7,867 nucleotides of DNA from an uncultured Alphaproteobacteria bacterium (GCA_934538895.1 CAKTCH010000064.1:1-7867), one strand, 5' to 3'; positions 1 to 5,969 are shown, counted from the stretch's first letter. Notes: generated from the letters alone by a model not told the origin. Program-made: numbers and translations.

Positions 1-15
1 TGATAGAATTCGCGT

Positions 16-49
16 CAGCCCGCCCTTATTTTATTCCTGATACGGGCTG
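16..49. repeat. 7-bp inverted repeat upstream of lemA
   Basis: CAGCCCG at 16-22 is matched by CGGGCTG at 43-49, with a 20-base AT-rich loop between them. It could be the terminator of a gene lying left of the window (the loop is T-rich, but no T tract follows the stem) or a regulator site in the lemA leader. The window opens with TGATAG, which could be the end of an upstream gene, but this cannot be tested here. The repeat is seen directly; its role is not known. Confidence 0.35.
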
Positions 50-74
50 TCATTCATCTATGGAGATTCATGCC

Positions 75-647
75 GTGAGCAATACCTGGATTATCGTCGC
101 CGTCATCCTGATCCCGCTTGTATTCGTGATCATGCTGTACAACCGCCTGATCGCGCTGCGCCAGACGCGCAAGAACGCGTTTTCGGATATCGACGTCCAG
201 TTGAAGCAGCGTTTCGACCTGGTGCCGCAGCTGGTGGAAACGGTCAAGGGCTATGCCGGACATGAAAAGACGGTTTTTGAAAACGTCACCGAAGCGCGTT
301 CCCGCGTGGGCCGCGCCGGGGGCAGCGGCGCCGGGGCCGAACGTCTGCAGGCGGAAGGGGCGCTGGGCGCGGCCATGATGAACCTGTTCGCCGTGGCCGA
401 GAATTACCCGGCGCTGAAAGCCGACCAGAATTTCCAGCAATTGCAGGCCGAGCTTTCCGATATCGAAAACAAAATCGCCGCCGCGCGCCGTTTCTTCAAC
501 AGCGCGACCAACGAATACAACACGGCTGTTCAACAGTTCCCGGCCAATATCATCGCCGGGATGTTCAATTTCAGGGAAGAGGCTTTCTTCGAAGTGGGCG
601 CCGAGGAAGCGGCGCTTATCCAGAAGGCCCCTGCCGTTAAATTCTAA
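75..647 (+). CDS. lemA: LemA family membrane-anchored protein
   Basis: LemA proteins are small inner-membrane proteins with one N-terminal helix and a long helical-bundle domain; their biochemical role is poorly known. Counting from the GTG at 75 the product is 190 residues, near the usual family length. One hydrophobic segment (WIIVAVILIPLVFVIML, about residues 5-21) is followed by the family blocks YNRLIALR, NAFSDIDVQLKQR, DLVPQLVETVKGYA, ENKIAAARRFFNSA, TNEYNTAVQQFP and FNFREEAFFEV. A longer reading begins at ATG 60 (195 residues), but it has no Shine-Dalgarno sequence, whereas GGAG at 62-65 sits 9 bases before the GTG, so GTG is preferred. The gene lies 21 bases ahead of an M48 protease gene, a pairing seen in many proteobacteria that suggests joint work in membrane protein quality control. 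The family assignment is firm; the start is the uncertain part. Confidence 0.93.
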   Translation: MSNTWIIVAVILIPLVFVIMLYNRLIALRQTRKNAFSDIDVQLKQRFDLVPQLVETVKGYAGHEKTVFENVTEARSRVGRAGGSGAGAERLQAEGALGAAMMNLFAVAENYPALKADQNFQQLQAELSDIENKIAAARRFFNSATNEYNTAVQQFPANIIAGMFNFREEAFFEVGAEEAALIQKAPAVKF

Positions 648-668
648 CCGCGAAGGAATGACCCCGAT

Positions 669-1808
669 ATGGCGCTTGGCACCGTCGGCCTGAACACCCA
701 TATCTGGAACAACAACCTGCGTTCCCTGCTGCTTCTATGCGTATATCCGCTGCTGCTTATCGGCATGGTGTGGGCGGTGTGCTTCCTGATCGGGGCCGCC
801 ATCATGCCGCAGCCGGGCCTGTACGGCGCGGAAACCGCATATGATTTGACGCGGCCCGCCGCTTTCGCCAACCGCGCCGCCGTCGAATATGCGCCGCTGG
901 TTATCACGGCTGTGCTGATCTGGTTTATCGTGGCGTGGTTTTTCAATACGCGCATGGTGCGCGCGCTGGCGCATTCGCATCCCGTAACGCGCAAGGAAGA
1001 GCCCGCGCTTTACAACATGCTGGAAAATCTGTGCATCGGCGCTGGCATGACCATGCCGAAGCTTGAGATCATCGAAACCCACGCCCGCAACGCGTTCGCC
1101 AGCGGCGTCGACCGGAACAGCTATACCATTACCGTGACGCGCGGGCTGCTGAACGCGCTGACGCCCGATGAAGTGGAAGCCGTGCTGGGCCATGAACTGA
1201 CCCATATACGCAACCGCGACGTGCGGCTGCTGATCGTGTCGGTCATTTTCGCGGGGATGCTGGGGTTCGCCGCGCAGATGGCGTGGAGCAGTTTTCGCTA
1301 TAACTTATGGTCGGGTTCGGGGCGCAGCTATGCGCGCAGCCGCGGCCAGAACAGCAATCTGCCGGTCATGCTGTTCATACTGGGCGTGATGGCGGTTTTA
1401 TGGATCGGCTATGGCGCGACTTTATTCACCCGCTTCGCCTTGTCGCGCCGCCGCGAATTCATGGCCGACGCGGGGGCGATCCAGCTGACCAAGAACCCGG
1501 AAGCGATGATGCGCGCCCTGATGCGCATCGCCCAGCGCGATAAAATTCCCGACGTGACGGGCGATATCGCGATGATGTGCATCGAAAATTCGCAGCCTTT
1601 TCTCGGCCTGTTCGCCACGCATCCGCCGATCGGCGTACGCATACAGGCGATCAGCGCCGCCACCGGCGCCGCCGTGCCGGCCCTGCCGGAAACGCACCGC
1701 GCGCCCGACGCCGAACGCTTCAGCGCGCCGCAGCAGAACAATCCGTGGCTGACGCGCGACAGGCCCCAGCGGAACATATTGAGAAACAAGCAAAATCCGT
1801 GGTCATAA
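669..1808 (+). CDS. M48 family zinc metalloprotease, HtpX-like membrane protease
   Basis: Probable integral-membrane zinc endopeptidase that degrades misfolded or damaged membrane proteins, the known role of HtpX in M48. The 379-residue product has the catalytic motif HELTH at residues 175-179 inside LGHELTHIRNRD, the third zinc ligand expected at E263 in RREFMADAGA, and the conserved FATHPP block near 315-320. Hydrophobic segments lie at roughly 18-45, 75-92, 185-205 and 232-255, so the catalytic domain is held between membrane helices as in HtpX. It is longer than typical HtpX (about 290 residues): there is an extended N-terminus and a Pro/Gln/Asn-rich tail of about 45 residues with two NPW repeats. 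AAGGAA at 653-658 precedes the ATG by 10 bases. It shares an operon with lemA. I leave the symbol empty because LemA-linked M48 proteases are not necessarily orthologous to E. coli htpX. Confidence 0.92.
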   Translation: MALGTVGLNTHIWNNNLRSLLLLCVYPLLLIGMVWAVCFLIGAAIMPQPGLYGAETAYDLTRPAAFANRAAVEYAPLVITAVLIWFIVAWFFNTRMVRALAHSHPVTRKEEPALYNMLENLCIGAGMTMPKLEIIETHARNAFASGVDRNSYTITVTRGLLNALTPDEVEAVLGHELTHIRNRDVRLLIVSVIFAGMLGFAAQMAWSSFRYNLWSGSGRSYARSRGQNSNLPVMLFILGVMAVLWIGYGATLFTRFALSRRREFMADAGAIQLTKNPEAMMRALMRIAQRDKIPDVTGDIAMMCIENSQPFLGLFATHPPIGVRIQAISAATGAAVPALPETHRAPDAERFSAPQQNNPWLTRDRPQRNILRNKQNPWS

Positions 1809-1836
1809 TAATGTCATATTTCAGATCCGGTTTTGC

Positions 1837-1861
1837 TGGCAACGGGTGGCAAATCTGGTAA
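1837..1861 (+). promoter_or_regulatory. Three TGGYAA repeats at about one helical turn spacing
   Basis: TGGCAA at 1837-1842, TGGCAA at 1847-1852 and TGGTAA at 1856-1861 lie in phase (steps of 10 and 9 bases) in the 146-base gap between the protease gene and the BI-1 gene. Hexamers repeated on one face of the helix are a common operator layout. The third copy overlaps a possible -10 box (TAAAAT, 1859-1864), although no -35 at good spacing is visible. The repeats are seen; their use as an operator or promoter region is inference. Confidence 0.3.
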
Positions 1862-1954
1862 AATTATCTATATGGATCTTATGTCATGGGCGGCCTTCGT
1901 TTAACCCCCGCCCCGCTGGCACAAGGCTTTACGCAATAAGGAGAGAAAGACACC

Positions 1955-2662
1955 ATGCAACCCGACCGCTATAACACCACGCCTGCCACCGCGGCACGCG
2001 CATCCGTCGATGCGGGCCTGCGCGCGCACATGCAGAGCATCTATAACCGGATGTGCCTCGGCGTTCTCGTCACAGCGATCACGTCTTTTGTCGTGGCCAA
2101 TACGCCGGCGCTGCTGCAATTGCTGCTCGGTGGACCGCAAGCCTATGTCTTCATGCTGGCGCCGCTGGCCGTCATCTGGTTCGGCTTTAACCCGATGACG
2201 ATGAATTCCGGCAAGCTGCGCATCTCGTTCTTCGCCCTCAGCGTGCTGTACGGCATCAGCTTCGCCACGATCTTCCTTGCCTATACGAGCGCCGATATCG
2301 CCCGCGCCTTCTTCATCGCGTCCGCGATGTTCGCAGGGCTGAGCATCTTCGGTTATACCACGCGCAAGAATCTCGACGCGCTGGGCACGTTCGCCATGAT
2401 GGGCGTGATCGGTGCGCTTATCGCCGTCGTTATCAACCTGTTCGTGCAGTCGAGCATGTTGATGAACGTCATATCCGCTGTTTCCATTATCGCCTTCGCG
2501 GGCATAACGGCATGGCAGACGCAGAACATGAAGGAAATGTACAGCGCCACGCACGGCGCCGAGAGCAATAACCGCATGGCATGGGCCGCCGCGCTGAACC
2601 TTTATATCAGCTTCATCGCGCTGTTCAGCCATATCCTGCATTTCATCGGCAATAACCGCTAG
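1955..2662 (+). CDS. BAX inhibitor-1 (BI-1/YbhL/YetJ) family membrane protein
   Basis: A 235-residue inner-membrane protein of the TMBIM/BI-1 family, whose characterised members conduct Ca2+ in a pH-dependent way or modulate FtsH proteolysis. After a polar N-terminus of about 30 residues, seven hydrophobic helices are visible at roughly 32-50, 63-80, 90-110, 114-134, 145-164, 168-187 and 208-230, ending in the short tail IGNNR. Family signatures are IFGYTTRKNLDALGTF (131-146), GITAWQTQNMKEMY (183-196) and AALNLYISFIALF (212-224). Oddity: the acidic residue normally found in the YDTQ motif is Q188, and the one in the LYLDFI motif of the last helix is S219, so both members of the di-aspartyl pair are missing. 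AAGGAG at 1938-1943 precedes the ATG by 11 bases. It is a single-gene unit ending in a strong terminator. The family call is firm; the transport function is doubtful given the missing residues. Confidence 0.93.
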   Translation: MQPDRYNTTPATAARASVDAGLRAHMQSIYNRMCLGVLVTAITSFVVANTPALLQLLLGGPQAYVFMLAPLAVIWFGFNPMTMNSGKLRISFFALSVLYGISFATIFLAYTSADIARAFFIASAMFAGLSIFGYTTRKNLDALGTFAMMGVIGALIAVVINLFVQSSMLMNVISAVSIIAFAGITAWQTQNMKEMYSATHGAESNNRMAWAAALNLYISFIALFSHILHFIGNNR

Positions 2663-2688
2663 GTGTTGCTGACATATAATCCACGCTT

Positions 2689-2716
2689 GAAGGCCCGCTA
2701 TCAGCGGGCCTTTTTG
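2689..2716 (+). terminator. Rho-independent terminator of the BI-1 gene
   Basis: A perfect 8-bp stem, AGGCCCGC (2691-2698) and GCGGGCCT (2704-2711), has a 5-base TATCA loop and runs into TTTTT (2711-2715). It begins 28 bases after the BI-1 stop codon and insulates the following regulator gene from upstream reading. Confidence 0.9.
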
Positions 2717-2814
2717 CGTTTCGCCCTGCATACCGTTGCGTGTTCCGTCATTTCCCGCGCTTAAAGGGCTTAAAATTAGGTATGGTCGTCTGAGGGAAAT
2801 GGAAGAGAGGTATC

Positions 2815-3990
2815 TTGCAGAAGCGCGACACATCGGCGGCAGGCTACAGCGTTGACCACGATATGGCGGGTTACAACCCGGCGCGGCAAGAGGCGCATGT
2901 CCTTGCCAGCGTCAAGCCGCCCGCGAGCTTTATCGGCACTTCGGCTGTCATGCAGGCGCTATATTCCCAGATCGAAAGGGCCGCCAAAAGCCACGCCCCG
3001 GTCTTTATCATGGGCGAGACGGGAACAGGCAAGGAAGTCTGCGCCGAAACCATCCACCGCCACAGCCCGCGCGCGCAGCATCCGTTTATCGCCATCAATT
3101 GCGCCGCCATACCGCGCGACCTGCTGGAATCGGAATTGTTCGGCCATGTCAAAGGCGCCTTTACCGGGGCGATCAGCGACCGCGAAGGCGCCGCCGCCAC
3201 GGCGCACAAAGGCACGCTTTTTCTGGACGAGGTGGCCGAGATGGCCCCCGACATGCAGACGAAGCTCCTGCGGTTCCTGCAAAACTTCAGTTTCCGCAAA
3301 GTCGGCGGCAACGCGCTGGAGCAGACCGACGTGCGCATCATATGCGCCACCAACCGCGACCCGCTGAAAGAGATCGCCACCGGGCATCTGCGCGAAGATT
3401 TGTTCTTCCGGCTTCACGTCATTCCCCTGCATATGCCGCGCCTGCATGAGCGCGACGACGACGTGCTCGACATCGCCTATGGCCTGCTGCGCCGCTACAG
3501 CAGGGAGGAGCACAAGAATTTCCACGCGCTGTCCCCGGAAGTGCAGGATTTTTTCCGGGCCTATGGCTGGCCGGGCAATGTCCGGCAATTGCAGAACCTT
3601 ATGCGCTATATCTGCGTGATGTATGACGGCGAAACCGTTACACCTTACATGCTGCCGCGCACGCTGCTTTGCGCCACTGAGCTGACCGACCGGGGGGCGG
3701 ACCGGGGGCCAGAGCTGGCGCTTGAAGCCCGCGGCGGCGCGCATATGCCGCCGGACGGCTTTCCGGTCTGGTTCGATCACCTGACCCTGGCCGAGATCGA
3801 GCGCCAGGTGATCGAGCGCACCGTGGCGCGGATGCACGGGAACGTGCCGCAGGCCGCCGCCCATCTGGGCGTGGCGCCTTCCACGCTCTACCGGAAACGG
3901 GTTTCATGGCACCCGGACCTCGATCATGAGGGGGAGCATAAGGAAGCGGTGCCGCCACCGGATAAAAGCGCCGCGATCTTCGAGCATTAA
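2815..3990 (+). CDS. Sigma-54-dependent transcriptional activator (AAA+ and Fis-type HTH), no receiver domain
   Basis: A bacterial enhancer-binding protein that uses ATP to open sigma-54 (RpoN) promoter complexes. The 391-residue product has Walker A GETGTGKE at 67-74, the sigma-54 contact loop GAFTGA at 114-119, Walker B TLFLDE at 134-139, sensor-I region ATNRD at 178-182, candidate arginine fingers in HLREDLFFRL (191-200) and sensor II in WPGNVRQLQN (252-261). A Fis-like helix-turn-helix lies at about 324-362 (NVPQAAAHLGVAPSTLYRKR). Only about 37 residues precede the AAA+ domain, so there is no phospho-receiver, GAF, PAS or ACT input domain. The TTG start is favoured because GGAAG at 2801-2805 sits 9 bases upstream and an in-frame TGA at 2791 blocks a longer form; the next start, ATG 2863, lacks a ribosome site. 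No kinase or RpoN gene is adjacent. Targets are unknown. The AAA+ sequence resembles that of LuxO/NtrC-class regulators. Confidence 0.93.
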   Translation: MQKRDTSAAGYSVDHDMAGYNPARQEAHVLASVKPPASFIGTSAVMQALYSQIERAAKSHAPVFIMGETGTGKEVCAETIHRHSPRAQHPFIAINCAAIPRDLLESELFGHVKGAFTGAISDREGAAATAHKGTLFLDEVAEMAPDMQTKLLRFLQNFSFRKVGGNALEQTDVRIICATNRDPLKEIATGHLREDLFFRLHVIPLHMPRLHERDDDVLDIAYGLLRRYSREEHKNFHALSPEVQDFFRAYGWPGNVRQLQNLMRYICVMYDGETVTPYMLPRTLLCATELTDRGADRGPELALEARGGAHMPPDGFPVWFDHLTLAEIERQVIERTVARMHGNVPQAAAHLGVAPSTLYRKRVSWHPDLDHEGEHKEAVPPPDKSAAIFEH

Positions 3991-4006
3991 AGCCCGGTTT
4001 TTTCGC

Positions 4007-4035
4007 TTGAAATAACCCGCTGAAGCGACTAACTT
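4007..4035 (+). promoter_or_regulatory. Candidate sigma-70-type promoter for tRNA-Ala
   Basis: TTGAAA (4007-4012), a 17-base spacer and TAACTT (4030-4035) lie 19 bases before the tRNA 5' end. This would place the start of transcription around 4042 and give a short leader. The -35 box is a fair match to TTGACA and the -10 box is weak, so this is a reasoned placement only. Confidence 0.4.
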
Positions 4036-4054
4036 CCCCCTACCTTTTGGAAAA

Positions 4055-4130
4055 GGGCTCGTAGCTCAGCTGGGAGAGCGCTGCAATGGCATTGCAGAGG
4101 TCGACGGTTCGATCCCGTTCGAGTCCACCA
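4055..4130 (+). tRNA. tRNA-Ala (anticodon GGC)
   Basis: The full cloverleaf can be drawn. The acceptor stem is GGGCTCG (4055-4061) with CGAGTCC (4120-4126), including the G3-U70 pair that marks alanine tRNAs. The D-arm is GCTC/GAGC. The anticodon stem is CTGCA/TGCAG around the loop ATGGCAT, with anticodon GGC at 4088-4090. The T-arm is GACGG and CCGTT around TTCGATC. Discriminator A is at 4127 and CCA is encoded at 4128-4130. The length is 76 bases. It reads GCC and GCU alanine codons. A T-rich stretch follows directly, but no terminator hairpin is clear. tRNA 3' ends are common integration targets, and the gene just downstream looks accessory. Confidence 0.97.
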
Positions 4131-4197
4131 TTTTATATCCCTTACCATCGCCTTGCAGAATGTCTGCGCGTGAGGCTCTTTATGCGGTGCAACGAAA

Positions 4198-4722
4198 ATG
4201 GACAGCGTATTCATTGGCGACAAGGCGGTTTTTGCCGTTGAATACAAGGTTAGCGATATCAAGCCCTATCTGATGGGGTATTTCCGCTTATGGGTTTCAA
4301 ACTGTTATATAGGGGATTTTGAAGAGGAGGTGATGTTAGGTACATCAGCGTGCTGCCTAACTTCGCTGCTGGATGAAAGCAGAGTGACTAATAGCTATCC
4401 TGAACTGAACGCCGACAATATGCCGGCCAGCAGGGTAATGACCCCGGAAGAGAAGTTCTCTTTTCTATCGGACGACGATGATGCTCATGATAATTATATG
4501 TTCAATGTCGCTGAGGCCACCGATGACTTTGCCGTTTTTGCATATCGAACGGGAGAAGATATGGATTTTTTATGGAAGATTCACTATCCGCGACGACTTC
4601 CTAAGAATTTGAAGAAATATCCGAGAGAGATGATCCTTAAAAAAGTTCCCTTTGATATTGTAAAACAAGTAGTTGAGGAATTTGATAATACAATCAAATT
4701 GATCCGGCAGCCCCCCCCCTGA
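4198..4722 (+). CDS. Immunity-protein-like hypothetical protein
   Basis: A 174-residue soluble, acidic protein with no signal peptide or membrane helix. The N-terminal pattern (IGDKAVFAVEYKV, about 6-18) followed by YLMGYFRLWVSNCYIGDFEEE (with Y24 and W32) is like small cytoplasmic immunity proteins of polymorphic or contact-dependent toxin systems. It recalls the GDxxxFAIE start of Imm42-type proteins, but I cannot verify a family match by eye. ATG 4198 is the only start, since an in-frame TGA lies at 4171; no good Shine-Dalgarno is visible. No cognate toxin gene is in the window, so if this is an immunity gene it is an orphan. The gene is plainly more AT-rich than its neighbours (positions 4561-4620 hold 20 G/C of 60), which suggests acquisition, and it begins 67 bases after a tRNA gene. 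It ends in a run of nine C giving PPP just before the stop. That it is coding is likely; the function is tentative. Confidence 0.72.
   Translation: MDSVFIGDKAVFAVEYKVSDIKPYLMGYFRLWVSNCYIGDFEEEVMLGTSACCLTSLLDESRVTNSYPELNADNMPASRVMTPEEKFSFLSDDDDAHDNYMFNVAEATDDFAVFAYRTGEDMDFLWKIHYPRRLPKNLKKYPREMILKKVPFDIVKQVVEEFDNTIKLIRQPPP
4711..4719 (+). repeat. C9 homopolymer tract at the 3' end of the immunity-like gene
   Basis: Nine consecutive C residues encode the last three prolines directly before the TGA stop at 4720-4722. A one-base slip would shift the frame past this stop and add only a few residues, so an effect on function would be mild. Such tracts are also prone to sequencing error. Confidence 0.85.
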
Positions 4723-4799
4723 AAGAAATAAAACATAACCGGCTTTTATACGCCCCTTCAGCAGGAGAGCTTTTTCGTTCAGAGACATCAGCAAAAAAA

Positions 4800-4832
4800 C
4801 CCGTCATCCCGAGCGCAGCCGAGGGATCTGAC
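4800..4832. repeat. Short dispersed-repeat-like sequence with imperfect hairpin
   Basis: The segment around GTCATCCCGAGCGCAGC and CGAGGGATCTGA (about 4803-4831) resembles an intergenic repeat (TCATCCCGAGC...GAGGGATC) that I recall from many bacterial genomes. It is an imperfect palindrome: TCATCCC on the left pairs with GGGAT-c-TGA on the right. Only one copy lies in this window, so its repeat status rests on recollection, not on the sequence. It sits between the immunity-like gene and the methyltransferase, after a run of seven A. Confidence 0.45.
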
Positions 4833-4939
4833 CCGGTTTAAACTTGAGCGGTAGGAGCCGCATACCCGTCAGGTTTACGCATCTTGCGGGGCGGTGCGCG
4901 TATATCTATGATTCGACCGGGAAGGGATATTCGCACACC

Positions 4940-5707
4940 ATGTCGATTTTTGAACGTCACAGTAAACTCAACAATTATGAATTCTGCGCCCGCTGGGTGG
5001 CGGATCAGGCGCCGGCAGACAAAAGCGATTTTCGCGTGCTGGATTACGGCTGCGGGGGCGGCGAGATTGTCGGCCTACTGCATGACCGCAAGATCGACGC
5101 CTATGGATGCGACGTTTTTTATGAAGGCGGCAGCCTTTTTCATGCGCTGGACAAGGCGCTGCTGGACGAGAGTTTTTTCAAGGTCATGGAGGGCGGCATC
5201 ATTCCTTTCCCGGACCGGCATTTCGACGTTATCGTCAACAATCAGGTGATCGAGCATGTCGAGGACCTCGATATCGTGCTGGCGGAGATGAGGCGCGTGC
5301 TGAAGCCGGGCGGGATGGTGTTGAGCCTGTTTCCCGACAGGGGCGTCTGGCGCGAGAACCATTGCGGCATTCCGTTCCTGCACTGGTTTCCCAAACACAG
5401 CCGCCCCCGTGTCTATTACGCCGCCGGGCTTTGCAGAATAGGCATGGGTTATTTCAAGGCGGCCAGAAAGCCGATGGACTGGAGCGTCAATATGTGCCAC
5501 TGGCTGGACCAATGGACCCATTACAGGTCATGGCGCGAGATCGCCCCGGCCTATAAACGTTATTTCAAGTCGCTTGAAAATATCGAAGCGGATTATATGG
5601 CGCAGCGGCTGGGCATGGTCCACCCGATGGCAAAACTGCCGCGCGCCTGGCGCCGCCTGCTGATCAACAAGCTTGCGGGACGCGTATTCGTGGCCCACGC
5701 GGGCTGA
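4940..5707 (+). CDS. Class I SAM-dependent methyltransferase
   Basis: A probable cytoplasmic methyltransferase using S-adenosylmethionine; the substrate is unknown. From ATG 4940 the product is 255 residues. Motif I VLDYGCGGGEIV lies at about 33-44, followed by an acidic residue after strand 2 (YGCD, ending near residue 58), and the Methyltransf_11-type block PFPDRHFDVIVNNQVIEHVED, then LAEMRRVLKPGG at about 115-125. The C-terminal half has many aromatic and basic residues (HWFPKHSRPRVYY, WSVNMCHWLDQWTHYRSW) and presumably forms the substrate pocket. The open frame extends back to TTG 4844, but that codon has no ribosome site and the extra 32 residues abut the dispersed repeat; AAGGGA at 4922-4927 lies 12 bases before ATG 4940, so the shorter form is preferred. 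The gene stands alone. Small-molecule or polysaccharide-related substrates are possible; nothing adjacent identifies one. Confidence 0.88.
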   Translation: MSIFERHSKLNNYEFCARWVADQAPADKSDFRVLDYGCGGGEIVGLLHDRKIDAYGCDVFYEGGSLFHALDKALLDESFFKVMEGGIIPFPDRHFDVIVNNQVIEHVEDLDIVLAEMRRVLKPGGMVLSLFPDRGVWRENHCGIPFLHWFPKHSRPRVYYAAGLCRIGMGYFKAARKPMDWSVNMCHWLDQWTHYRSWREIAPAYKRYFKSLENIEADYMAQRLGMVHPMAKLPRAWRRLLINKLAGRVFVAHAG

Positions 5708-5709
5708 GG

Positions 5710-5731
5710 CCTGCCCGCACCACCCGGCAGG
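5710..5731 (+). terminator. Weak hairpin just after the methyltransferase stop
   Basis: CCTGCC (5710-5715) and GGCAGG (5726-5731) form a 6-bp stem with a 10-base loop, two bases after the stop codon. There is no T tract directly behind it (the nearest T-rich stretch is at 5753-5763), so it may be a 3'-end stabiliser or a Rho-linked end and not a true intrinsic terminator. Confidence 0.3.
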
Positions 5732-5790
5732 GAACTTGTGCAGCCTTAAAAGGTTTGTTTTTTAGCGGACTTTTTGATAAAAATGGGGAA

Positions 5791-5812
5791 GAGAATTTAT
5801 GATTCTCCTTTT
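5791..5812 (+). promoter_or_regulatory. Hairpin with T run in the leader of the entericidin-like gene
   Basis: GAGAAT (5791-5796) pairs perfectly with ATTCTC (5802-5807) around a TTATG loop, followed by CTTTT. It lies 25 bases before the lipoprotein start. It could be a weak terminator for the upstream gene or a leader structure. TCCTT at 5806-5810 is also complementary to the Shine-Dalgarno AAGGA at 5825-5829, so an alternative fold could hide the ribosome site. The pairing is visible; regulation is inference. Confidence 0.3.
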
Positions 5813-5837
5813 AAAATCAATGAGAAGGAAGATTTTG

Positions 5838-5969
5838 ATGCAAAAAGCGCTGCTATTGATTATGGTAATTTTTGTTTCCGGGCTTCTGGGCGCCTGCAGC
5901 AATACTTTCAACGGCATGGGCCGCGACATCGAAAATGCCGGGCAATCGATCCAGAGAAGCACGCAATAA
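5838..5969 (+). CDS. Entericidin A/B family small lipoprotein
   Basis: A 43-residue lipoprotein precursor, overlooked easily because of its size. It begins MQKALLLIMVIFVSGLLGAC: a lysine near the N-terminus, a hydrophobic core and a lipobox LGAC with the lipidated Cys at residue 20. The mature part is only 24 residues (C20 to Q43) and carries the entericidin pattern of CSNTFNGMGRDIENAGQSI, that is Cys-Asn/Thr, Gly, D-I and AG-x-x-I. AAGGA at 5825-5829 is 8 bases before the ATG, an excellent ribosome site. Entericidins are envelope lipoproteins; in E. coli EcnB is linked to cell lysis in stationary phase and EcnA to its antidote, but most alphaproteobacterial members are single and uncharacterised. 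It probably shares a transcript with the exported protein gene that starts 20 bases downstream. The family call is quite secure; the role is not. Confidence 0.88.
   Translation: MQKALLLIMVIFVSGLLGACSNTFNGMGRDIENAGQSIQRSTQ

Noticed and set aside
54..701. Minus-strand open frame (215 codons) opposite lemA
   Set aside because: It mirrors a well-matched LemA gene and shows no family pattern of its own.
1917..1934. Possible sigma-54 promoter (CTGGCACA...) before the BI-1 gene
   Set aside because: The -24 GG part is good, but ten bases later the required GC is TA, so the -12 element is absent.
1901..2833. Long minus-strand open frame (310 codons) opposite the BI-1 gene
   Set aside because: It is rich in His, Arg, Asp and Gly with no domain or membrane pattern, and lies opposite a clear gene; a shadow of GC-rich coding.
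2959..3864. Long minus-strand open frame (301 codons) opposite the sigma-54 activator
   Set aside because: Same composition bias and no motifs; the + strand has every AAA+ motif in order.
4029..4262. Minus-strand 77-codon frame across the tRNA
   Set aside because: Its WWTRTGSNRRPLQC...ALPAELRALF sequence is the well-known false protein obtained by translating the reverse complement of a tRNA; the tRNA-Ala explains it fully.
4570..4794. Minus-strand 74-codon frame opposite the end of the immunity-like gene
   Set aside because: No ribosome site or recognisable motif, and it overlaps a better + strand gene.
4131..4940. A second copy of the tRNA 3' end marking the right edge of an island
   Set aside because: I looked for a repeat of the tRNA-Ala 3' sequence downstream and found none in the window, so no attachment-site pair is claimed.
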